Positions 53,086 through 59,869 of a DNA stretch of 64,000 bases are shown in pieces. The DNA is from Agreia bicolorata. GTDB taxonomy: Bacteria; Actinomycetota; Actinomycetes; Actinomycetales; Microbacteriaceae. A model generated the notes under the pieces. It was given only the letters and a program-made list of their open reading frames with translations. It was not told the origin of the DNA and did no database searches. The DNA lies in contig NZ_JYFC01000004.1 of NCBI RefSeq assembly GCF_000938265.1, positions 1 through 64,000 on the forward strand. Direction: 5' to 3'. How positions within the stretch are numbered: position 1 is the first letter of the stretch; the number at the start of each line of letters is the position of its first letter. Position numbers and translations under genes: made by a program.

Positions 53086-54630
53086 GTGACCCGCGCAACC
53101 ACGCTCTCGCCCGATGTCGTCTCACGCCTGCGCGCGTGGTTCGACGACACCGAGCTGGTGAGCCCGTCGCTCAGCTACGCCGTGTTCGATCGCCATGGTG
53201 TGCTGTTCCACCACGGAGTCGGCGAGTTCCAACTCGACGGCCGTGCCCCCGGCGCACAGACGATCTACCGCATCGCCTCGATGTCGAAGAGCTTCTGCAT
53301 CGCCGCGGTGCTCGTGCTGCGCGACCGCGGACTGCTGTCGCTCGACGACCGTGTCTCCGACCTGGTGCCGCAGTTCCGCGACCCGGTCGACGACGCCGGC
53401 GTGGTGCAGCCCGTGACGGTTCGGATGCTTATGAGCAACTCCTCGGGGCTGCCGGAGGACAACGGGTGGGCCGATCACGAGCTAGCCCTCTCGCGTGCCG
53501 ACTTTCTGGCCGTCGTGGAGGCGGGGCTCGGCTTCGCTGGCCTCCCGGGTACGGGATTCCAGTACTCCAACGTGGGTTTCTGGCTGCTGGGCGTGATCGT
53601 CGAAGATCTGGCCGGTCAGGGCTTCGAACAGTTCGCACGCGAGACGTTCCTCGAGCCGCTCGGACTGACGAGCACGGGCTACAAGCCCGCCGATTTCGCG
53701 GGCGACGGCGAGCTCGGCGACGGCATCGCGCACGGCTACACGAGCTATGACAAAGGCGCGAGCTGGGTCTCTCGCCCCGTCGTGGGCGGAGGCATCGGGG
53801 CCTGCGCGGCGAGCATGTTCAGCACGCCACCAGACATCGCCCGGTGGAGCGCGTGGCTCTCCAGCGCCTTCGACCCGTCGAACATCGACGACGCCATTCT
53901 CAGCCGGGCATCGCGACGTGAGATGCAGCGCATCCATACCGTCGCGCCGGGCGCGGCCGACCACACCGCCGAACCGACCCTCGAGGCGCAGGGCTACGGG
54001 CTCGGCCTCTATGTGGAGCACGACGTGCGATTCGGGCTCTTCGCCCAGCATTCGGGTGGCCTGCCCGGCTGGTCGTCGAACATGCGCTGGCACCTCGAGT
54101 CGGGCATCGGCGCCGTGGTCTTCGGCAACACCAACGGGCTCAAGCTGTCCGTCGCGGCGGCCGGCATGCTGCGCTTGGTGCTCGGCGAGCTCGACGAACC
54201 CGCTCGGCGCATCCCGCTGTGGCCGTCGACCGTGGAGGCCGCCCTCGCCGTCGACGCGGCCGTTCGCGGTTCGAGGCGCATCCTCGATGCCGCCGTGCCG
54301 CCCACGATCTTCAGCCCGAACCTGCTCGGCGACGTGCCGGCCGAGGTGCGCGACGCGCGCATCGCGGCTGCGATCGCCGAGGTTGGCGGGGTTCTGGATG
54401 CCGACGGCACGCCGCCGCTCGACGCCCGGCTCACCTGGTCTGTCGCGCCGGCTCACGTCGCCTGGACGATTCCCGGCCGCACGGGCGAGCTGGAGTGCCG
54501 CATCGAGCTGACGCCGACCACGCCGGCGATGCTGCAGCGCTTCGACGTGGCGGTGCGCACGCCGACTACCCCGCTCTCGCCGGTGCTGCGCCACTACCGG
54601 CCAATCGAACCCGTCACGCCGACCGAATAG
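53086..54630 (+). CDS. Serine hydrolase, class C beta-lactamase / penicillin-binding fold
   Basis: This 514-residue protein has the beta-lactamase-family core. The nucleophile motif SMSK (S-x-x-K) is in IYRIASMSKSFCIAAVLVLRDRG, the Tyr-x-Asn motif in GTGFQYSNVGFWLLG, and HSGG in LFAQHSGGLPGW replaces KTG. The C-terminal 150 residues form an extra domain found in D-aminopeptidase and esterase-like members. No signal peptide is seen, so it may act in the cytoplasm on small esters or peptides. The GTG at 53086 follows a CGGAG ribosome site; the longer frame to 52924 is a shadow inside the previous gene. Confidence 0.82.
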   Translation: MTRATTLSPDVVSRLRAWFDDTELVSPSLSYAVFDRHGVLFHHGVGEFQLDGRAPGAQTIYRIASMSKSFCIAAVLVLRDRGLLSLDDRVSDLVPQFRDPVDDAGVVQPVTVRMLMSNSSGLPEDNGWADHELALSRADFLAVVEAGLGFAGLPGTGFQYSNVGFWLLGVIVEDLAGQGFEQFARETFLEPLGLTSTGYKPADFAGDGELGDGIAHGYTSYDKGASWVSRPVVGGGIGACAASMFSTPPDIARWSAWLSSAFDPSNIDDAILSRASRREMQRIHTVAPGAADHTAEPTLEAQGYGLGLYVEHDVRFGLFAQHSGGLPGWSSNMRWHLESGIGAVVFGNTNGLKLSVAAAGMLRLVLGELDEPARRIPLWPSTVEAALAVDAAVRGSRRILDAAVPPTIFSPNLLGDVPAEVRDARIAAAIAEVGGVLDADGTPPLDARLTWSVAPAHVAWTIPGRTGELECRIELTPTTPAMLQRFDVAVRTPTTPLSPVLRHYRPIEPVTPTE

Positions 54631-54734
54631 TCGGAGGCCAGCTCTTGTCGAGGGGAAGAACTCCCCATCGTGACACGAGAGCGGTCGCTTGTAGGCTCGT
54701 TGGAACTTCCGCGGTGGGTGGGAGATCGAACGAA

Positions 54735-55292
54735 ATGGTGCGTATGCACGAGTCGAAGGCCAAGACACCACCGTCGCGCGCGCTGACCGTCGGCGGGTTG
54801 ATCCTCAGCGCCCTGGGAGTGATCGCGCTGCTGGGCGGAGCGTTCCTGGTACTCGGCGCCGGGTTTCAGCTGGCACCGTCTGTGCCGTTCGGCGAGACGA
54901 TGACGGTGGAGGTGTCGCGCGGAGACCACGCCGTGTATGTCACGCCCAACGACCAGTGGGGCGACATCTCATGCACCGGCGATCTCGACGGTGAGGAGAT
55001 CGGTCTCAGGCCCGAGATGACTCAACAGGGACTGCTGCTGCCGGAGCGCTGGGACGCGCAGGGAAGCTTCGCCACCGCCGCGTCAGGCGTGCTCCAGATC
55101 ACCTGCGACGGTCCTGTGCCGGATGGCCGCTTCACCGTGGGTCCTGTTGTGTCCTTTTTCTCCATCGTCGGGGCTGTGGTGTTCGGGGCGCTGGCGATCG
55201 TTCTGCTGGCCGTCGGCCTGGCGCTGCTGGTTCTGGCACGGTGGCGAGTCCGCGCGGTCGCTCAGTCGAGCGCAGGCTTTCCTGCCGTGTAG
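54735..55292 (+). CDS. Small two-helix membrane protein of unknown function
   Basis: This 185-residue protein has a first helix (LTVGGLILSALGVIALLGGAFLVLGAGF, about residues 17-44) and an extracytoplasmic domain of about 85 residues. That domain holds two cysteines (DISCTGDLD and LQITCDGPV) that could form a disulfide. The second helix is GPVVSFFSIVGAVVFGALAIVLLAVGLALLVLA. I do not recognise the family. A GGGAG site lies 10 nt before the ATG at 54735. Its last 31 bp overlap the end of the convergent M1 peptidase gene. Confidence 0.65.
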   Translation: MVRMHESKAKTPPSRALTVGGLILSALGVIALLGGAFLVLGAGFQLAPSVPFGETMTVEVSRGDHAVYVTPNDQWGDISCTGDLDGEEIGLRPEMTQQGLLLPERWDAQGSFATAASGVLQITCDGPVPDGRFTVGPVVSFFSIVGAVVFGALAIVLLAVGLALLVLARWRVRAVAQSSAGFPAV

Positions 55293-57013
55293 ATCCACGT
55301 GTTGAAGAAGTCGGTGAGGTCCTTGCCCGAGACACTCTCGGCGTAGTCGACGAACTGGGCCGTCGACACCGAGGTACCGGCGTTCTCCGTGGCCCATCCC
55401 TTGAGGATGGCGAAGAACGCGTCGTCGCCGACCTCGACGCGCAGGGCCTGCAGGGTCATGGCGCCGCGGGAGTACACAGCATCGTCGAAGATTCCGGCCG
55501 CGCCAGGGTCTGCGACGATGGTCTGCCAGAACGGCGAGTTCGAGGAACGGGAATACTTCGAATCGAAGCTCTGCTGCGTCGTCTTGCCGCCCTGGTGCTC
55601 CTCCCATAGCCACTCGGCATAGGTCGCGAAGCCCTCATTGAGCCAGATGTCCGACCAGCGGTTCATCGACAGGTTGTCGCCGTACCACTGGTGAGCGAGT
55701 TCATGCACGACCACACTGGCGTCGACGTCGGCCGGGAACGCCCATGCGGGATAGATCGGCCGAGTCTGGTTTTCGAGTGCGTACGGAAGGTCTGTTCCTG
55801 ACCCCTCGTCGATGTAGCCGATGGCAATGCCACCGGCTTCGGAGAAGGGATAGGGGCCGAAGTACGTCGACAGGAAGTCGATGACCTCGGGCTCGGTCGC
55901 GAAGATCTGCGAAGCGATGTCGCCCACCTTGACCCCGGGCGCGCCGTCGACGTCGCGGTCGAAGAGTGTCTGGTCGATCGCGTCGACGTAGGTGATTCCG
56001 TCGACCGTTGTGGGTTCGACGTCGAAGTCACCCACCGTCGCCGTCGCGAGATAGGTCGCCATCGGCTTCTCCATCTCCCAGTCGAAGGTGTCGAAGCCGC
56101 CGGTGGTGGACTGCCCTGCAAGGCGCCCGTTGCCGATGACCTTGAGACCCGTGGGAACGGTCATGCGCGTTGAGAACGTGGCCTTGTCGCTCGGGTGGTC
56201 GTTCGATGGGAACCAGGTCGCCGCGACGCGGGGCTGTCCAACGACGACCGCGCCGGTCGGCGTTGGGAACATTCCGGCAGGGCCGAAGGCGTCGTCGACG
56301 ACGATCGGCACGCCACTGTAGGTGACGGCCGTCGTGATGGTGGCGCCGAGCGGGATGCCCGCGGGCGGCACGACGGTCAGCTCGGTGCGCGGGGGCGTGG
56401 CGTTGTCGTCGCCCGACCCCTCGGCCTGCGGCTGGCCGGTGGACTTGCTGATCTGGGTGGAGGCGAGGCTCCAGGTGGCGGCCTCGCCATCGACGGTGAT
56501 CGATGAGATCGTGATGGCGTCGTCGCCGTTCACATCGCGCGTGTCGAAGTCGAGGTTGAACGCCGAGAGGTTCTGGGTGGCGACCGCGGTAACGGTGGTC
56601 GTGCCTGAGATCACGTCGGTGTCCGGAGCATAGGCGAGGTCGAGGTCGTAGTGCTGCACGTCGTAGCCGCCGTTGCCGTCGAGCGGAAAGTAGCTGTCGC
56701 CGATTCCGGCGGCGCCGGGCTCGAAGTCGATGGGCGTGACAGGGCCGGTCGTGGTGGGGGTCGTCGTCACGGGAGCGCTCATCCCCGGCGGGCACAGTTC
56801 TGCAGCGCTGGCTGGAGTGGCGGAGACGCCGCCCGATGCAATGAGGGCAAGCACAAGAAGCGGAACGGCCGCGAACACCGCCGCGCTCGCGCCGCGCTTA
56901 CGTCGGCCGAGCAGCAGCCAGGCCGCGCTTCCCGCAGCAAGAAGAACGACGGCGATAACGAGGAGCAGCGGCCCCGAATCGAACCCGGTCGCAGCAAGAA
57001 CACACGTCGTCAC
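55262..57013 (-). CDS. Secreted or membrane-anchored M1 family aminopeptidase
   Basis: This 583-residue zinc peptidase has the M1 motif HELAHQW with the third ligand Glu exactly 18 residues later (NEGFATYAEW). The exopeptidase-type GGIAIGYID segment is in place of GAMEN, so the N-terminal-recognition motif is altered. The N-terminal tricorn-like beta domain reads YDVQHYDLDLAYAPDTDVISGTTTVTA. The start is a GTG at 57013 with GGGG 5 nt upstream. The first 60 residues are odd: LAATG, a hydrophobic stretch and GRRKRG, like a sortase signal, come before a second hydrophobic segment ending ATPASAA (likely signal-peptidase site). Confidence 0.85.
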   Translation of the reverse strand: MTTCVLAATGFDSGPLLLVIAVVLLAAGSAAWLLLGRRKRGASAAVFAAVPLLVLALIASGGVSATPASAAELCPPGMSAPVTTTPTTTGPVTPIDFEPGAAGIGDSYFPLDGNGGYDVQHYDLDLAYAPDTDVISGTTTVTAVATQNLSAFNLDFDTRDVNGDDAITISSITVDGEAATWSLASTQISKSTGQPQAEGSGDDNATPPRTELTVVPPAGIPLGATITTAVTYSGVPIVVDDAFGPAGMFPTPTGAVVVGQPRVAATWFPSNDHPSDKATFSTRMTVPTGLKVIGNGRLAGQSTTGGFDTFDWEMEKPMATYLATATVGDFDVEPTTVDGITYVDAIDQTLFDRDVDGAPGVKVGDIASQIFATEPEVIDFLSTYFGPYPFSEAGGIAIGYIDEGSGTDLPYALENQTRPIYPAWAFPADVDASVVVHELAHQWYGDNLSMNRWSDIWLNEGFATYAEWLWEEHQGGKTTQQSFDSKYSRSSNSPFWQTIVADPGAAGIFDDAVYSRGAMTLQALRVEVGDDAFFAILKGWATENAGTSVSTAQFVDYAESVSGKDLTDFFNTWIYTAGKPALD

Positions 57014-57140
57014 AGAATCCCCATCTCGTTCAACTCTCGAGACTTTATCGGGATCTGAGCGATCGGCGCCAGACACAGCGCAAGTCGCTTTGTTACATCT
57101 TCGTTTCGTGACCCGTTCGGGGTGTACGTAGCGTGGACAG

Positions 57141-57171
57141 CTGCTCCACGAAAGCACCTGCTCCACGAAAG
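57141..57171 (+). repeat. 17-bp-period tandem repeat in the metQ leader
   Basis: CTGCTCCACGAAAG occurs at 57141-57154 and 57158-57171, separated by CAC. The second copy supplies the AAAGGA ribosome site of metQ. It looks like a recent tandem duplication of the end of the leader. The rest of the gap 57014-57140 probably carries the promoters of metQ and of the divergent peptidase. Confidence 0.8.
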
Positions 57172-57179
57172 GAAGCACC

Positions 57180-58076
57180 ATGTCTCTCTCCAAGAAGATC
57201 CTGGCCGCAGCAGCCACTCTTCCCCTCATCGCAGCACTCGCGGGGTGCGCCGGATCCGCAGCCGACGCTGAGAAGGGCACCGCCGACAACCCCGTGAAGC
57301 TCGGCGTCGTCGGCGCCAGCGACCCCTACTGGGAGATCTACAAGAAGGCCGCAGCCGACGAGGGCATCTCGGTCGACATCGTCGATTTCACCGAGTACCC
57401 GCAGCCGAACCCCGCTCTCTCCGAGGACGAGATCGACCTCAACCAGTTCCAGCACATCGTGTATCTCGCCCAGTACAACGAGGCATCGGGCGAGAATCTC
57501 GTGCCCGTCGGAGCTACGGCCATCTACCCGCTCGCGCTCTACTCCACGAAGTACACGTCGGTGAAGGACATCAAGAAGGGCGACACCGTCGCCATTCCGA
57601 ACGACGAGTCCAATCTGTCGCGCGCCCTGCTCGTGCTGCAGTCGGCCGGCCTGGTCGAGCTGAAAGACGGAGGAAGTATCTTCTCGACCGTCGACGACGT
57701 CGACACCGACAAGTCGACGGTGAAGGTCACGACGCTCGAGGCATCGCTCACCCCCACCTCACTGCCCGACGTGGGCGCCGCGATCATCAACAACGACTTC
57801 GTCGCCGACGCGGGCCTCACCTTCGACGACGCGATCGCGCAGGACGACCCCTCTGATCCCAACGCGCTGCCCTACGTGAACATCTTCGCCGCCCGCGCCG
57901 AAGACAAAGACAACGAGACCTTCAAGAAGCTCGTGTCGATCTACCAGGACACGAAGACGGTCACCGACGCGGTGCAGGAGAACTCGGGTGGAACCGCCGT
58001 TTTCGTGAAGACCCCCGTCTCTGACCTGCAGACCTCGCTCGACACGGTGCAGGCCGACATCAAGGCCAAGGGCTGA
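57180..58076 (+). CDS. metQ: Methionine ABC transporter substrate-binding lipoprotein MetQ
   Basis: This 298-residue NlpA/MetQ lipoprotein has signal peptide LSKKILAAAATLPLIAALAGC with lipobox LAGC (Cys at about residue 23). The mature protein has VKLGVVGASDPYWEIYKKAAADEGISVDIVDFTEYPQPNPALSEDEIDLNQFQHIVYL and the DVGAAIINNDFVADAGL segment of the family. AAAGGA lies 6 nt before the ATG. It heads metQNI and delivers methionine (or methionine-like sulfur compounds) to the MetI permease. Confidence 0.92.
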   Translation: MSLSKKILAAAATLPLIAALAGCAGSAADAEKGTADNPVKLGVVGASDPYWEIYKKAAADEGISVDIVDFTEYPQPNPALSEDEIDLNQFQHIVYLAQYNEASGENLVPVGATAIYPLALYSTKYTSVKDIKKGDTVAIPNDESNLSRALLVLQSAGLVELKDGGSIFSTVDDVDTDKSTVKVTTLEASLTPTSLPDVGAAIINNDFVADAGLTFDDAIAQDDPSDPNALPYVNIFAARAEDKDNETFKKLVSIYQDTKTVTDAVQENSGGTAVFVKTPVSDLQTSLDTVQADIKAKG

Positions 58077-58084
58077 TCCGCTCG

Positions 58085-58897
58085 ATGCCTCTCATCAGCC
58101 TGCGCGACGTCACCAAGTCGTATCCGCCCTCACAGCGCGGCGGTGCCGTCGTGCACGCCGTCGAGGGCCTGAACCTCGACATCGAGGCGGGAGACATCTA
58201 CGGAATCATCGGATACTCCGGGGCGGGCAAGAGCACCCTCGTTCGACTCATCAACGCCCTGGAGAACGCCACGAGCGGCAGCATCCTGGTCGACGGCGAT
58301 GAGGTGACTCGCATGAAAGAGGGCGAGCTCCGCCGCCTGCGCCTCGGCATCGGCATGATCTTTCAGCAGTTCAACCTCTTCAACTCGAAGACGGTCGCAG
58401 GCAACGTCGCGTACCCCCTCGAGGTCGCCAAGACGCCACGTGCAGACATCGCCCTGCGCGTCGCCGAGCTGCTCGACTTCGTGGGTCTCGCCGACAAGGC
58501 CCGCAACTACCCCGAGCAGCTGTCGGGAGGGCAGAAGCAGCGGGTCGGTATCGCGCGTGCTCTCGCGACGAGCCCCCGCATCCTGCTCGCCGACGAGGCG
58601 ACCAGCGCGCTCGACCCGGAGACCACCCACGAGGTGCTCGAGCTGTTGAAGCGCGTGAACACCGAGTTCGGCGTCACGATCGTGGTCATCACTCACGAGA
58701 TGGATGTCATCCAGACGCTGGCCACGAAGGTCGCGGTCATGGATGGCGGGCGCATCGTGGAACAGGGCGACGTGTTCGACGTGTTCTCGAAGCCGAAGGA
58801 GCGTCGTCACAGCGCTTCGTGTCGACCGTCGTGCAGGGTGTTCCCTCCGAGGCCGAACTCGTCGCGCTGCGGCAGCGGCATCCGGGGCGCATCGTGA
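58085..58897 (+). CDS. metN: Methionine ABC transporter ATPase MetN, frameshifted near the C-terminus
   Basis: The ATPase core is intact: Walker A GYSGAGKST, Q-loop IGMIFQQFNLF, signature LSGGQKQR, Walker B ILLADEATSALD and H-loop VITHEMDVI. After VFDVFSKPKE (about residue 239) the frame continues into a meaningless Arg/Ser/Pro tail ending at 58897. The expected NIL (ACT-like) regulatory domain is found in another frame from 58801 to 59121. One missing base at about 58799-58803 explains this. The NIL domain senses methionine and inhibits transport, so a real frameshift would give an ATPase without feedback. A sequencing error is equally possible. Confidence 0.88.
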   Translation: MPLISLRDVTKSYPPSQRGGAVVHAVEGLNLDIEAGDIYGIIGYSGAGKSTLVRLINALENATSGSILVDGDEVTRMKEGELRRLRLGIGMIFQQFNLFNSKTVAGNVAYPLEVAKTPRADIALRVAELLDFVGLADKARNYPEQLSGGQKQRVGIARALATSPRILLADEATSALDPETTHEVLELLKRVNTEFGVTIVVITHEMDVIQTLATKVAVMDGGRIVEQGDVFDVFSKPKERRHSASCRPSCRVFPPRPNSSRCGSGIRGAS

Positions 58898-59121
58898 CCC
58901 TGTCGTTCCGCGACGGCAACACGTCGCAGGGGGCCGTGTTCTCTGATCTCGCCCAGGCCGGCGTCGCGTTCGAGCTGATCTACGGCGGCATCAACGACAT
59001 CCGGGGCCGTGTCTTCGGCCATCTCACCCTCGCGCTGACGGGCGACGACGCCGCTATCGACGGCGCGCTCGCCGCGATCGCGAACCACGTAGACCTCACG
59101 GAGGCCCCGCGCCATGGATGA
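58801..59121 (+). pseudogene. metN: Displaced NIL domain of metN
   Basis: In this frame the sequence resumes as ASSQRFVSTVVQGVPSEAEL, then RHPGRIVTLSFRDGNTSQGAVFSDLAQAGVAFELIYGGINDIRGRVFGHLTLALTGDD in outline. This is the methionine-binding NIL domain that belongs to the C-terminus of the preceding MetN. A GTG at 58819 could start it as a separate 100-residue protein, but there is no ribosome site. It ends overlapping the metI ATG at 59114, as an intact metN would, which supports a recent frameshift or an assembly error. Confidence 0.8.
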
Positions 59122-59773
59122 CCTGATTCCTCTGCTGCCCAAGCTCTGGGAGGCCAGCTACGAGACGCTCTACATCGTGGGTCTCAGCCTGATCTTCGGA
59201 GGTCTTGGCGGGCTCATCCTCGGTCTCGGCCTGTATACGACCAGGTCGAACAGCCTGTTCTCGAACCGGCCTGTTTTCGGGGTGCTCAATGTGCTCGTCA
59301 ACGTGTTCCGACCGATTCCGTTCATCATCTTTCTCGCGGCGGCCCAACCTCTCGCGCGCTTCGTCACCGGCACCGGAATCGGCAACACCGCGATCATCTT
59401 CACGCTGTCGTTGGCGGCGGCGTTCGGCATCAGCCGCATCGTGGAGCAGAATCTGCTCACCGTGCAGCCCGGAGTCATCGAGGCCGCGAGGTCGGTCGGG
59501 GCGAGCCGCAGTCGCATCATGCTGACGCTGCTGATTCCCGAGGCGCTCGGCCCGCTGATTCTCGGGTACACGTTCATCGTGGTGGCGCTCGTCGACATGT
59601 CGGCGGTGGCCGGCTACGTCGGAGGAGGCGGCCTCGGAACGTTCGCAATTCAGTACGGGTACCGCCAGTTCCACCCTGTGGTCACGTGGGCGGCGGTGCT
59701 GGTGATCATCGTGATCGTTCAGTTGGTGCAGTTCTTGGGCAACTACCTCGCGCGCAAGGCGCTGCGCCGCTGA
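59114..59773 (+). CDS. metI: Methionine ABC transporter permease MetI
   Basis: This 219-residue inner-membrane permease has five helices. Key segments are ETLYIVGLSLIFGGLGGLILGLGLY, NVFRPIPFIIFLAAAQPLARFVTGTGIGNTAIIFTLSLAAAFGISRIVEQNLL, and the coupling loop VIEAARSVGASRSRIMLTLLIPEALGPLILG (EAA motif). The tail VDMSAVAGYVGGGGLGTFAIQYGYRQFHP is highly typical of MetI. The start overlaps the displaced NIL domain by 8 bp. It forms the channel of MetQNI. Confidence 0.93.
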   Translation: MDDLIPLLPKLWEASYETLYIVGLSLIFGGLGGLILGLGLYTTRSNSLFSNRPVFGVLNVLVNVFRPIPFIIFLAAAQPLARFVTGTGIGNTAIIFTLSLAAAFGISRIVEQNLLTVQPGVIEAARSVGASRSRIMLTLLIPEALGPLILGYTFIVVALVDMSAVAGYVGGGGLGTFAIQYGYRQFHPVVTWAAVLVIIVIVQLVQFLGNYLARKALRR

Positions 59774-59801
59774 TCACGCCATCCCGCGGTGTGCGCCGTC
59801 G

Positions 59802-59860
59802 CCGAGTGAGCAGAAATGGCCGGTAAGGGTTCACACGAGCGACCGTTTCTGCTCACTCGG
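59802..59860. repeat. 59-nt palindrome between metI and the convergent FAD protein gene
   Basis: CCGAGTGAGCAGAAA (59802-59816) and TTTCTGCTCACTCGG (59846-59860) are perfect 15-bp arms. The next six positions inward pair with two mismatches. The spacer is about 29 nt. It sits between two convergent genes and could terminate both, but it lacks T runs. Confidence 0.8.
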
Positions 59861-59869
59861 GCAGTTGAG

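Noticed and set aside
57141-57171. CRISPR-like or short tandem array
   Set aside because: There are only two copies with a 3-bp gap, no spacers and no cas genes, so it is a simple tandem duplication.
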